A stretch of DNA of 32,499 bases from assembly GCF_020567705.1 (NCBI RefSeq), contig NZ_JAJDJU010000025.1, forward strand, positions 1 through 32,499. The letters run 5' to 3'. Positions 7,809 through 15,699 of the stretch are shown one piece after another. Made by a program: the position numbers and the translations under genes. Numbering within the stretch: position 1 is the first letter of the stretch; each line of letters opens with the position of its first letter. This DNA is from Acidocella sp. KAb 2-4. GTDB taxonomy: Bacteria > Pseudomonadota > Alphaproteobacteria > Acetobacterales > Acetobacteraceae. The notes beneath the pieces were generated by a model that was given only the letters and a program-made list of their open reading frames with translations, had not been told where the DNA came from and did no database searches.

Positions 7809-8458
7809 GCTTCGTCACGGTATCCGAGGCGCGCAACAAAGCTTTCGTGCAGACAGTGTTGGCGCAAGATATGGCCGATCTGGCCGCGCAGGACGCAGAG
7901 ATCACGCGGCGCGCGCGCCAGGAGGCCGCCAAGCTGCGCGAAAAAGCCGAAGCCGAGGGGCGTGAAGCCGGGCTGCAAACCGCCCTCGCCGAGGCCGCGC
8001 CCTTGCGCGCGGCGCTTACCTCCGCCGCCGGGGCGCTGCAAGCCGCCACCGCCCAGCTCGCCGCGCCGCTGGCGCAGAAGGAGCACGATCTCGCCGGCCT
8101 TGTCACTGAACTCGCCTTTCTGCTGGCAAGGCACATCATCGGCGCCGAGGCTGGCCGCAATGCCGCGGGGTTGCAAACGCTGGTGACCACGCTGCTGGAG
8201 GAAGCCGCCGCCGCGCGCGGGCCGCGCCAATCGCTGCGCCTTCGCCTCAACCCCGCCGACCATGCCGAGATCACCCCGCTGCTCGGGCCGCAAACCGCGC
8301 AATTGATCGCCGATGACAACATCGCGCCGGGCGGCGCGCTGGCCGAACTGAGCAGCCCGGATGGCGATCCGCTCGATAAGATCGAGTGGGACGCGACATT
8401 GCAGGGGCGGGCGGAGGCGATCCGCAACGCGCTCGGCTTGGCGGAGGATATGGCATGA
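7805..8458 (+). CDS. fliH: FliH-family flagellar export ATPase regulator
   Basis: FliH dimerises, binds the ATPase FliI and tethers it to the C-ring. The 217-residue protein has a long Ala/Glu/Lys/Arg-rich amphipathic helical region (about 10-100) and a C-terminal domain. The family motif DDNIAPGGALAELSSPDGD (about 172-190) corresponds to the usual D-x-x-I-x-P-G-G-A segment and is followed by the final helix (LQGRAEAIRNALGL). The start has a near-perfect AAGGAGGTG (7791-7799) five bases upstream and overlaps the previous gene by ATGA. The end overlaps fliI by ATGA. Sequence similarity in this family is weak in general, so the call leans on the C-terminal motif and the fliH-fliI-fliJ order. 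Confidence 0.86.
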   Translation: MSFVTVSEARNKAFVQTVLAQDMADLAAQDAEITRRARQEAAKLREKAEAEGREAGLQTALAEAAPLRAALTSAAGALQAATAQLAAPLAQKEHDLAGLVTELAFLLARHIIGAEAGRNAAGLQTLVTTLLEEAAAARGPRQSLRLRLNPADHAEITPLLGPQTAQLIADDNIAPGGALAELSSPDGDPLDKIEWDATLQGRAEAIRNALGLAEDMA

Positions 8459-9795
8459 TCAACATTGAGGCCGTGCGTGCGCAGGCGCGTGAGCGCGTCC
8501 GCGCGGCGCTGGCGGTGGACCCGGTGCGCCGCTTCGGCCGCATCGTGCGCGCCAGCGGCGATGTGCTGCACGCCAGCGGCATCCGCGCGCCGATCGGGGC
8601 GCGCTGCCTGATCGACATGCCGGACGCCGCCCCGCTACCGGCCGAGATCGTCGGGTTCCAGGAGGGTGGGCTACTGCTGATGCCCGAGCAGGGCGCGCGC
8701 GGGGTGGTGCGCGGCGCGCGGGTGCATGTGGAGGGCGGCACGCACGCGCCGCTGGTCGGCCCGGAACTGCTCGGCCGGGTGCTGGATGCGCGCGGCGCCC
8801 CGCTGGACGGCTTGCCGCCGCCCGCCGTATCGCACCCCTGGCCGCTGATGGGCGTGAGCGTGAACCCGATGACCCGCGCGCGTCTGGACCAGCCCTTCGA
8901 TGTCGGCGTGCGCGCCATCAACGCGCTGGCCACGTTCGGGCGCGGCATGCGTGTGGGGCTATTCGCGGGGTCGGGCGTGGGTAAGACCACGCTGCTCGGC
9001 ATGCTCTCGCGCCATGCCCAGGCCGATGTGGTGGTGGTGGCGATGATCGGCGAGCGCGGGCGCGAGATCAGGGAGTTCATCGAGGACCATCTCGGCCATG
9101 CGCGGCAGCGCAGCGTGGTGGTGGCCTCGCCCGCCGACGATACCGCGCTGAGCCGCGTGCATGGCGCCTATCGCGCCGCCGCCATTGCTGAATATTTCCG
9201 GGCCCAGGGCCAGCACGTGCTGCTGGTGGTGGATAGCCTCACGCGCCTGGCCATGGCGCAGCGCGAAATCGGGCTGGCGGTGGGCGAGCCGCCCGCCACC
9301 AAGGGCTATCCGCCCTCGGTATTCGGCGCGCTCGCGGCCTATGTCGAGCGTGCTGGCAATGGCGCGGAAGGGCAGGGCAGCATCACCGCGATCTACACGG
9401 TGCTGGTGGAGGGTGACGACCACGTGGGCGATCCGGTGGGCGACACGGCGCGCTCGGTGCTGGACGGCCATATCGTGCTGTCCCGCGCCATGGTCGAGGC
9501 TGCGATCTACCCGCCGATCGACATCACCGCCTCGCTCTCGCGCCCCATGCCGGGGCTGGTGCCGCCTGAGCATATGGCGCTTGCCTCGCGTTTCCGCGCG
9601 CTCTGGGCGCGTAAGCGGGAGAAGCAGGATTTCATCGACCTCGGCGCCTATGCGCCGGGGCGGGACAAGTTACTGGACGAAGCCATTCAACGCGCCCCGG
9701 CCATGGAGGCGCTGCTGCGTCAGGACAAAGAGTCCGGCGTAACCCTGGCCGAGAGCGTGGCGGCGCTGCGCGCGGCCCTGGGTGAAGCGGCGTGA
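8455..9795 (+). CDS. fliI: Flagellum-specific export ATPase FliI
   Basis: FliI is the F1-beta-like hexameric ATPase that feeds substrates to the flagellar export gate. Translation from ATG 8455 gives 446 residues, the normal length. The Walker A loop is AGSGVGKT at 171-178, followed by the conserved VVVAMIGERGREIREFIE and a Walker B region in VLLVVDSLTRLAMAQREIG. The typical PATKGYPPSVFGALAAYVERAG and DPVGDTARSVLDGHIVLSR are present. An upstream in-frame ATG at 8386 would add 23 residues overlapping fliH with no supporting homology. ATG 8455 overlaps the fliH stop as ATGA, which is the pattern of the whole operon. The end overlaps fliJ as GTGA. Confidence 0.97.
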   Translation: MINIEAVRAQARERVRAALAVDPVRRFGRIVRASGDVLHASGIRAPIGARCLIDMPDAAPLPAEIVGFQEGGLLLMPEQGARGVVRGARVHVEGGTHAPLVGPELLGRVLDARGAPLDGLPPPAVSHPWPLMGVSVNPMTRARLDQPFDVGVRAINALATFGRGMRVGLFAGSGVGKTTLLGMLSRHAQADVVVVAMIGERGREIREFIEDHLGHARQRSVVVASPADDTALSRVHGAYRAAAIAEYFRAQGQHVLLVVDSLTRLAMAQREIGLAVGEPPATKGYPPSVFGALAAYVERAGNGAEGQGSITAIYTVLVEGDDHVGDPVGDTARSVLDGHIVLSRAMVEAAIYPPIDITASLSRPMPGLVPPEHMALASRFRALWARKREKQDFIDLGAYAPGRDKLLDEAIQRAPAMEALLRQDKESGVTLAESVAALRAALGEAA

Positions 9796-10217
9796 AGGCG
9801 GCGACGCTCGCCCGGCTGGATCTGTTGGCCGCCGAGCGCGAGGCCGCGCTGCTCGAAACCATCAGCCAGCAAAATTTAGCCTTGCAGCAGGCGGCGTATC
9901 AGCGTGGTATGCTGGTTTCCTATCGCGAGCGCCTCGCCGCCAGCTGGCAGGGCGGCGCGGTGGTGAGCGCGGCGCAGGCGCGCCGGGCCGGGCAATTCGC
10001 GGCCGGAGCCCTGGGCGCGCAAGGCCAGCTCACCGACACCGAAGCCGGCACGCGCGCGCGGCTGGATGCGGCCATTGCCGATCTCGCCCGGCTCAAGGCG
10101 CACCGGCGCAAGCTGGCCGAGCGGCTGCGCGCGCTTCAACGCCAGGCCAGCGCGGCAGCGGAGCTGAAGGCGGCGCAAAATCTGCCCTGGCGGGGCCGCT
10201 CCCGCGCCGGTTTGTAA
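9792..10217 (+). CDS. fliJ: FliJ-like flagellar export chaperone
   Basis: FliJ is a small coiled-coil stalk protein that sits in the FliI hexamer and links it to FlhA. The 141-residue product starts with GTG overlapping the fliI stop (GTGA). It is almost entirely helical, with heptad-like Leu/Ala spacing in two long segments (about 5-60 and 75-130) and a basic C-terminus (PWRGRSRAGL). FliJ is poorly conserved, so the call depends on size, predicted antiparallel coiled coil and position directly after fliI. This gene ends the tightly overlapped block that began at fliG; a 47-base gap follows. Confidence 0.72.
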   Translation: MKAATLARLDLLAAEREAALLETISQQNLALQQAAYQRGMLVSYRERLAASWQGGAVVSAAQARRAGQFAAGALGAQGQLTDTEAGTRARLDAAIADLARLKAHRRKLAERLRALQRQASAAAELKAAQNLPWRGRSRAGL

Positions 10218-10264
10218 TCAAACGCTAAGATTTAGCCCGCCATATGGTCCCAAAGGAGACCAAA
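10218..10264 (+). promoter_or_regulatory. Gap before flgL with a loose sigma-28-like promoter and RBS
   Basis: After a long run of overlapping genes, this gap is the first place for a separate promoter. CAAA at 10219-10222 and GCCATATG at 10239-10246 are 16 bases apart, similar to but not identical with the sigma-28 pattern TAAA-N15-GCCGATAA. A short inverted repeat GCTAA-GAT-TTAGC spans 10224-10236. The RBS AAAGGAG at 10252-10258 clearly serves ATG 10265. Confidence 0.3.
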
Positions 10265-11467
10265 ATGGATTTGTCGCTCTTTACCAGCTTCACCGCCTCC
10301 CTCACCGCGCAGGAGGCGCAGATCGCGCAGCTGCAACAGCAGATCTCCAGCGGTGTGGCGGTGCAGACGCCGGACCAGAACCCTGCGGCGTATGAGACTG
10401 GCGTGCTGGGCAATGATCAGATCAGCCAGTTGAACGGTGACAACACCACCCAGGCCGCCGTGCAGGTGCAGCTCGGCAATGTGAGCGACGCTTATTCCTC
10501 GATGAGCACGCTGTTCGACAATGTGCAGACCATCGTCGAGCAGGCGCTGAACGGCACCACCAGCGCCGCCAACATGAACGCGCTCGCGCAGCAGGTGAAA
10601 TCCGCGTCGCAGCAGCTGCTCGGCATCGGCAACAAGACAGCGCCGAACGGCACCTATCTGTTCGGCGGCTCGCGCGGCTCGCTGGCGCCGTTTCAAGCCA
10701 ACGCCAATGGCGATATCGTCTATTTTGGCGATGGCGGAGGCTCGCGGGCCAGCATCGCCCCGGGGCAGACGGCCAGCACCCTCGCCAATGGCGATGTCCT
10801 CGTCTCCAGCCTGGCGGGGGATGGCATCTCCAATGTCACCGCCAACAGCGCCAACACCGGCAGCGGGCAGATTTTGCAACAGGGCGTGGTCAATGCCAGC
10901 GCCGCCAACGCGTTCCAGCAGGGCGGCGCGGCCATCACCGTCACCTTTGGCGGTGGCAACACCTATACCGCGACGCAGAATGGCAGCGCCATCGCCAGCG
11001 GTACGCTTTCCACCAGCAGCGGTACCACGCTGCAACTGGCCGGCGTGGATTATCAGATCACCGGCAGTCCGGCGAATGGCGATCGTTTCACCATTGCCCC
11101 CGCGCGCCCGCAATCGGCCTTCACCCTGCTGCAAAACATCTACAACGCCTTGGCCAGCACCAGCGGCACCCCGGCGCAGGTGGCGCAGACCAACCAGGCG
11201 CTCAACCAAAGTCTCGCGGGGCTGGCCCAGTATCAACAGGCGGTGCTGACCGCGCAGGCGCAGAACGGCGTGACCTTGCAGGCGATCACCACCGCCGCCG
11301 CCAGCAACACCGGGCAGGCCACCAAAACGCAAATCAATGTCGACAACGCGACGGCGGTGAACATGCCGGCGGCGATCTCCAGCCTGACCCAGACCATGAC
11401 CGCCCTGCAGGCCGCGATGAAGACATTCGGCACGGTGCAGAGCCTGAGCCTGTTCAAATATCTCTAA
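10265..11467 (+). CDS. flgL: Flagellar hook-filament junction protein FlgL (HAP3)
   Basis: FlgL joins hook to filament together with FlgK. The 400-residue protein carries the flagellin-like N-terminal helical segment. In it, QQISSGVAVQTPDQNPAAYE (about 26-45) corresponds to the ISSGKRINSPSDDP signature of flagellins and FlgL. A Gly/Ser/Thr/Ala-rich variable middle follows, and a helical C-terminus ends in a run of coiled-coil heptads closing with SLSLFKYL. ATG 10265 is preferred over an upstream ATG at 10244 because AAAGGAG lies six bases before it. FlgK is normally the neighbour but is absent here; the next gene is instead a large glycosyltransferase-type protein. Confidence 0.85.
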   Translation: MDLSLFTSFTASLTAQEAQIAQLQQQISSGVAVQTPDQNPAAYETGVLGNDQISQLNGDNTTQAAVQVQLGNVSDAYSSMSTLFDNVQTIVEQALNGTTSAANMNALAQQVKSASQQLLGIGNKTAPNGTYLFGGSRGSLAPFQANANGDIVYFGDGGGSRASIAPGQTASTLANGDVLVSSLAGDGISNVTANSANTGSGQILQQGVVNASAANAFQQGGAAITVTFGGGNTYTATQNGSAIASGTLSTSSGTTLQLAGVDYQITGSPANGDRFTIAPARPQSAFTLLQNIYNALASTSGTPAQVAQTNQALNQSLAGLAQYQQAVLTAQAQNGVTLQAITTAAASNTGQATKTQINVDNATAVNMPAAISSLTQTMTALQAAMKTFGTVQSLSLFKYL

Positions 11468-11477
11468 GGATGCCGCC

Positions 11478-14400
11478 ATGTCGGACGCGATTTTCATTGT
11501 CGGTTACTACCGCAGCGGCACGTCCGCGCTCTCCGGCGCGCTAATGCGCGCGGGGGTAAAGTTCTATAACGATGCTGACCCAAACGAGCACAACCCGCTC
11601 GGCTTCTATGAAATTCCGGAGCTTATCCAATATGATGCCGATCTGTTCGCGCGCCTGGGCGTGGATTGGACGGATGTGCGCGGCCTGCCGCCCGGCTGGA
11701 CCGAGCGCGCCGATCTCAGTGCCTTCTGGTCGCGCCTTGAGGAAATCATCCGCCGGCGCTTCCTCTCCGCGGATAAGCTCTGGGGGCTGAAGCACCCGCA
11801 TCTGTGCCGCACCCTGCCCGCCTATGAGCGCGCCGCCCGGCAGGCCGGGCACAAGCCGCATGTGGTGCATATCTTCCGCGACCCGTGGACCGCCGCCGCC
11901 AGCCAGCAGCGCAAGAATGGCCTGAGCCGCGCCCATGCCTTGTTGCTATGGATGACCTACGCCACCTCTGGCGAGCGTCTGGCCCGGCATTTGCCGCGCA
12001 GCTGGACGACCTACCAGGATTTGCTCGACAGCCCCTCCGCGCAGCTGCGCCGGATTGCCGTGGAGCTGGATCTGCCGCTCGGTGCGCGCGGGGTGGAGGA
12101 CGCCGCCAGCTACCTCACCACCCAGCTCAACCGTAGCGAGCCGCTTGCGCGCGAGGGGCTGTGCCGCCCGTTGGAGCGCCTCGTTGCCCGCACGTGGGAA
12201 GCGATCCAGGCACGGGAGTTCATCCCCGAAATGTGGGACGGTTTCGCCGAGGAGACCGCCGATCTCGTCGGCTTCCTGAGTGAGATCGGCGCCAGCCGCG
12301 GCCGCGCGCTACCGGCTCTGGGCGGCTCCTTCACCCAGGTCGCCGGGGCGGCGCGGCCCGCCGGTGGCGCCACCGCCCTGCGTCCGCCCGAACGCAGCGA
12401 TGACGGCGCCAGGACCCGCCTGCGCGCGATGCAGGCGGCGGCGGGAGAGCTGCCGCGCCTTGCTGTCGTGATCGCCGCGCCCGCTGGCCGCGCCCACGCG
12501 GTGAACGACACCCTGGCCGCGCTCGACGGGCAGTGGGAGCGGCCAGCCAGGATCATTATCCTGGCCGCCGATCCATTATCGCTCGATGGCCATCAGGTGA
12601 CGGCGGTTGACCCGGCGCCAGAGGCGATGAGCCGCGCCCTCTGCGCCGCGCTGAACGACGCGGCGGCGGGCGCGGATTATCTCGCCGTGCTCAATGCCGG
12701 CGACACGGTCTCCCCCGACGCCTGCCTGCGCTTCGCCCTCCAAGCCGCCGCCACTGGGGCCGAGATGCTGTATTGCGACGAGATCGTCCCGCGTGAAAAC
12801 GGCCAGTGGGTGCGGCGCAAACCGAGCTGGGACATCACCCGCCTGCGTCAGGCCGCCTACCTCGGCGATTGGGTGTGGTACGGCGCGGGCGCCGTGCGCC
12901 GCCTGGGCGGGTTCGACCCGGCGCGCGCCGGGGCCGAGGAGTTCGATGTCCAGCTCCGGCTGGCCGAGGCCGGTGCCAAGGTCGAGCGCCTGCCGGAGGC
13001 GCTGTTCACCCGCAGCGCGCAAAGTCGGCGCGACGACATCCGGGCGGACATATTCTGCGCCCGCGCCGCCCAGGCGGTGCAGGAGCATCTGCGGCGCGCC
13101 GGGCTGCCGGCCGAGGTGCAGAACCGCCAGCATCTCGGGCTGTTCCACCACATGCGCAATGTGGCCGACCCGGGCACCAGCATCATCATGCTCTGCGATG
13201 GCGGCGAGGTTCCGGCCCTCAATGGCTGGCTCACCGCGCTGCTCAGCGGGCAGCCGCTCACCGGCCCGGTGATCCTGGCTGGGGCGGAGCTGAATCCCGG
13301 TCTGCAGAATTATCTCACCGAGGTCAGGCGCCAGACCGCGGCGCTGGAGGGCAAGGTGCTCGCCGTGCCGCCCGCGCCCGGCCTCACCCAGGCCGAGGCG
13401 TTGCGCCAGGCGCTGGCGCTGGTACCCACCCCGCATGTCGCGGTGCTGGATGCGCGGGCCGAGACGGCCTCGCCCTATTGGCGGGAGGCGCTGCGCATGC
13501 GCCTGGCCGACCCCGGCGTGGCCCTGGTGGCGGCACGCACGCTGGTGCCGCTTGAGGGCGCCAACAAGACCCTCACCATGGTGCAGGGGCCGATCGTGAT
13601 CGGCGCCGATACCCGCCTGGGCGCTGGGCATCTGGCCGACGACCCTGGCCCCGGCGGCTGGCTGCTGGTGGACCAGGAGGCCAGCGCCCTGGCGCCGCCC
13701 GGCTTGCTGGCGCGCACCGCCGCCCTGGCCGCCTGCGACTTCCCGGCCCTGAGCGGCGACGCGCTGTGGATCGACCTGTGCGCGCAGATCCGTGCCCAGG
13801 GGGCGCGGCTGGTCTGGACCCCGGATATCTCCTTCGTCATGCCCGCCGGCGCGGTGCAGGCCGATGCCGCCGCTTCGTTCCGCCAGGGGTCGGAAGCCGC
13901 GCGGGCGCTGCCCTGGGCCGATCCCTATCACCATCCCGCGCTCTCCCTGCATGGTGATCTCCTGGCCGACGAAGCCCGCGCCGGGCTGGTGCCCGCCAGC
14001 CCGGCCGACCCGCTGGACCTGCTGGTCACCGGCGCCCCTGGCCCCGGCGCGGCGGCGCTCAACGCGGCGCGGACGCTGCGCCGCGACGGCGTCTGCTCGG
14101 CCGATTGGGCGCCCGAACGGCCCAACGCCGCCGAGCTTGGCCGCCGCGCCCCAGCCGCCTGGGTGCGGGTGAATCCGGCCGTTCCGGCCTTCCCCCACAG
14201 CCCGGCCTACACCGCGCTCTACACTGCCATGCCCGCCGATCTCGACTCGGCCAAGCCCGTGCTGGCCGCCGCCTCCGGCGTTTATGCCACCTCACCCGCG
14301 TTGGTGGCCAAGCTGCGCGGCCTGGTTCCCCCGGGCCAGCCGGTTGGGTTGTGGCGCCCCGGCTTGTCGCGTCACATCTGGGCCGGCCTGCAACCCGGCA

Positions 14401-14924
14401 CTGGGCTCAACACCAAGCCGCGCGTGCTCTGGGTCGATGAGGGCAACAACCCGCCCTGGTTCCAGGAGCTGATCGCCGCCACGCTGGACAGTGCCGCCTG
14501 GATCGTGGTCGAGCGCTCCGGCGAGACCTATCCAGGCGCCATGTCCCGTCTCACTCTGCCCGAGACCGAGGCGGACTGGGCGCAGGCGATGACCGAGCTG
14601 GGGCCGCAGATCATGGTCCGCCCCGCCAATATGGAGGCTTACGCCGATCACTACCCCCTCCTGCTGGCAGCGGCGGCGGGGTGCCATCTGCTGGTGGATG
14701 ACCGCTTCGACATCCCCTCCAGCCTCGGCGCGCTGCGGCTGAAGAACCGCCTTCCAGCCTGGAAGGAGGCGCTCAGCGGCGCGGTGGCCGATCTTACCGC
14801 CACGTTGAAACACGGCCAAAAGACCCGCCAAGCCGCGCTCGCCCTGCCCGCCAGCGAAGACGTCCCGCCCCCCTGGGTTGATTTCAGCGCCAGCGCCGCT
14901 GGGCTGCGGAGCGCGGCGGAGTGA
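11478..14924 (+). CDS. Giant sulfotransferase-glycosyltransferase fusion within the flagellar cluster
   Basis: This 1148-residue protein is a chain of carbohydrate-modifying modules. Residues 1-270 look like a PAPS-dependent sulfotransferase: a 5'-phosphosulfate loop YRSGTSAL at 11-18 and a 3'-phosphate-binding segment FRDPWTAAASQQ at 133-144. Residues 326-515 match a family-2 GT-A glycosyltransferase (YLAVLNAGDTVSPDA, MLYCDE, GAGAVRRLGGFDPA, FDVQLRLAEAGAKVERLPEA). Residues 565-795 resemble a second, more divergent GT2 unit (SIIMLCDGGEVPALNGWLTA, PHVAVLDARAE, ending LVWTPDISF). Residues 845-1090 resemble a GT-B fold fragment (YATSPALVAKLRGLVP, RVLWVDEGNNPPWF, LAAAAGCHLLVDD). No signal peptide or membrane helix is seen, so it should be cytosolic. 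It follows flgL by 10 bases with AAGGA before ATG, and overlaps flgA as GTGA. A role in modifying flagellin or another surface polymer is inferred from context. Confidence 0.8.
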   Translation: MSDAIFIVGYYRSGTSALSGALMRAGVKFYNDADPNEHNPLGFYEIPELIQYDADLFARLGVDWTDVRGLPPGWTERADLSAFWSRLEEIIRRRFLSADKLWGLKHPHLCRTLPAYERAARQAGHKPHVVHIFRDPWTAAASQQRKNGLSRAHALLLWMTYATSGERLARHLPRSWTTYQDLLDSPSAQLRRIAVELDLPLGARGVEDAASYLTTQLNRSEPLAREGLCRPLERLVARTWEAIQAREFIPEMWDGFAEETADLVGFLSEIGASRGRALPALGGSFTQVAGAARPAGGATALRPPERSDDGARTRLRAMQAAAGELPRLAVVIAAPAGRAHAVNDTLAALDGQWERPARIIILAADPLSLDGHQVTAVDPAPEAMSRALCAALNDAAAGADYLAVLNAGDTVSPDACLRFALQAAATGAEMLYCDEIVPRENGQWVRRKPSWDITRLRQAAYLGDWVWYGAGAVRRLGGFDPARAGAEEFDVQLRLAEAGAKVERLPEALFTRSAQSRRDDIRADIFCARAAQAVQEHLRRAGLPAEVQNRQHLGLFHHMRNVADPGTSIIMLCDGGEVPALNGWLTALLSGQPLTGPVILAGAELNPGLQNYLTEVRRQTAALEGKVLAVPPAPGLTQAEALRQALALVPTPHVAVLDARAETASPYWREALRMRLADPGVALVAARTLVPLEGANKTLTMVQGPIVIGADTRLGAGHLADDPGPGGWLLVDQEASALAPPGLLARTAALAACDFPALSGDALWIDLCAQIRAQGARLVWTPDISFVMPAGAVQADAAASFRQGSEAARALPWADPYHHPALSLHGDLLADEARAGLVPASPADPLDLLVTGAPGPGAAALNAARTLRRDGVCSADWAPERPNAAELGRRAPAAWVRVNPAVPAFPHSPAYTALYTAMPADLDSAKPVLAAASGVYATSPALVAKLRGLVPPGQPVGLWRPGLSRHIWAGLQPGTGLNTKPRVLWVDEGNNPPWFQELIAATLDSAAWIVVERSGETYPGAMSRLTLPETEADWAQAMTELGPQIMVRPANMEAYADHYPLLLAAAAGCHLLVDDRFDIPSSLGALRLKNRLPAWKEALSGAVADLTATLKHGQKTRQAALALPASEDVPPPWVDFSASAAGLRSAAE

Positions 14925-15589
14925 ACCGCCGCGCCCTCGCCGCCCTGCTCGCCCTCTGGCCCGGCTTTGCCCTCGCCGGGCAGAACCCCGGCGCGGTGAG
15001 CGCGGCCGTGCGCCAAGCCGCGCAGATGGTGGCGCCGCCCGACGCCACCCTCACCCTGGGGCCGGTGACCGGGGCGGCCTATATGCAGGCCTGCACCGCC
15101 CCGCTGGCCGTGAGCATGAGCGGCGTGGCGCCTTATGAGCAGGCGGCGGTGCATTGCCCCACCCCGGGCTGGACACTCTATGTCGCCGTCACCGTGGCGC
15201 AGAGCGAGGATGTGGTGGTCACCGCGCATCCCGTGGCCGCCGGGCAGAGTTTGGCGGCTGGCGACCTCACCGTGCGGCGCGAGCCGGTGCAGCTTTTCGC
15301 CGGGCGGCAGGTCTTCGCCGACCCCGCCCAGCTCGTCGGTTCCAGCGTCATGATGTCCCTCGCCGCGGGCATGGTTATCACGCAAGACACGGTGCAGGCC
15401 CCGCTGGTCATCAAAGCCGGGCAGACGGTCACGGTTCAGGTTATCAGCGGCGGCGTGGTGCTCTCGGTCAACGCCGTGGCGCAGCAGCCGGGCCGCATCG
15501 GCGACACGATTTTGCTCACCAATCCCTCCTCGGGCCGGCGTTTCTCCGCCGAGGTCACGGCGCAGGGGCCGGTGGTGCAGCTGCAATAA
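14921..15589 (+). CDS. flgA: Flagellar P-ring assembly chaperone FlgA
   Basis: FlgA is a periplasmic chaperone for P-ring subunits. The 222-residue product starts with GTG overlapping the previous stop (GTGA). It has a Sec signal peptide (basic MNRRALAALLALWPGFALAG, cleavage likely near residue 19-20). A variable N-terminal domain follows, and then the conserved C-terminal SAF-like domain (about 95-220): VVVTAHPVAAGQSLAAGDLTV, PAQLVGSSVMMSLAAGMVIT, VIKAGQTVTVQVISGGVVLS, GDTILLTNPSSGRRFSAEV. These are clear FlgA signatures. The position downstream of flgL and the large transferase is unusual, since flgA is more often near rod/hook genes or beside flgM and flgN. Confidence 0.93.
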   Translation: MNRRALAALLALWPGFALAGQNPGAVSAAVRQAAQMVAPPDATLTLGPVTGAAYMQACTAPLAVSMSGVAPYEQAAVHCPTPGWTLYVAVTVAQSEDVVVTAHPVAAGQSLAAGDLTVRREPVQLFAGRQVFADPAQLVGSSVMMSLAAGMVITQDTVQAPLVIKAGQTVTVQVISGGVVLSVNAVAQQPGRIGDTILLTNPSSGRRFSAEVTAQGPVVQLQ

Positions 15590-15699
15590 GCGGCATCTGG
15601 AATTTTTCTGTCGGATAAAATTTTAAGTTGTAAAATATGAAAACAAAACCCGCCAGCCGCGAATAAAGGGGTACGGCAACCTCAAACAAGGAGATCATC
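15590..15699 (+). promoter_or_regulatory. AT-rich leader and likely promoter region of the flagellin gene
   Basis: This 110-base gap is much more AT-rich than its surroundings (15601-15650). It contains GTCGGATAA at 15610-15618, which resembles the sigma-28 -10 element GCCGATAA but lacks a convincing -35 at the right distance. The palindrome TAAAATTTTA lies at 15616-15625. A second loose element GCCGCGAATAA lies at 15656-15666. AAGGAG at 15688-15693 is the RBS of fliC. A late flagellar promoter is expected here, but the exact one is not resolved. Confidence 0.4.

Noticed and set aside
10232-11497. 421-codon minus-strand frame opposite flgL
   Set aside because: Gly/Arg/Leu-rich shadow of a repetitive Ala/Gln/Thr-rich gene; no homology recognised.
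12806-13555. Overlapping +1-frame open reading frame within the transferase gene
   Set aside because: Ala/Gly/Arg-rich low-complexity product, no RBS, fully explained by GC bias.
12576-14198. 540-codon minus-strand open frame inside the transferase gene
   Set aside because: It has the composition of a shadow frame and lies opposite well-supported glycosyltransferase motifs.
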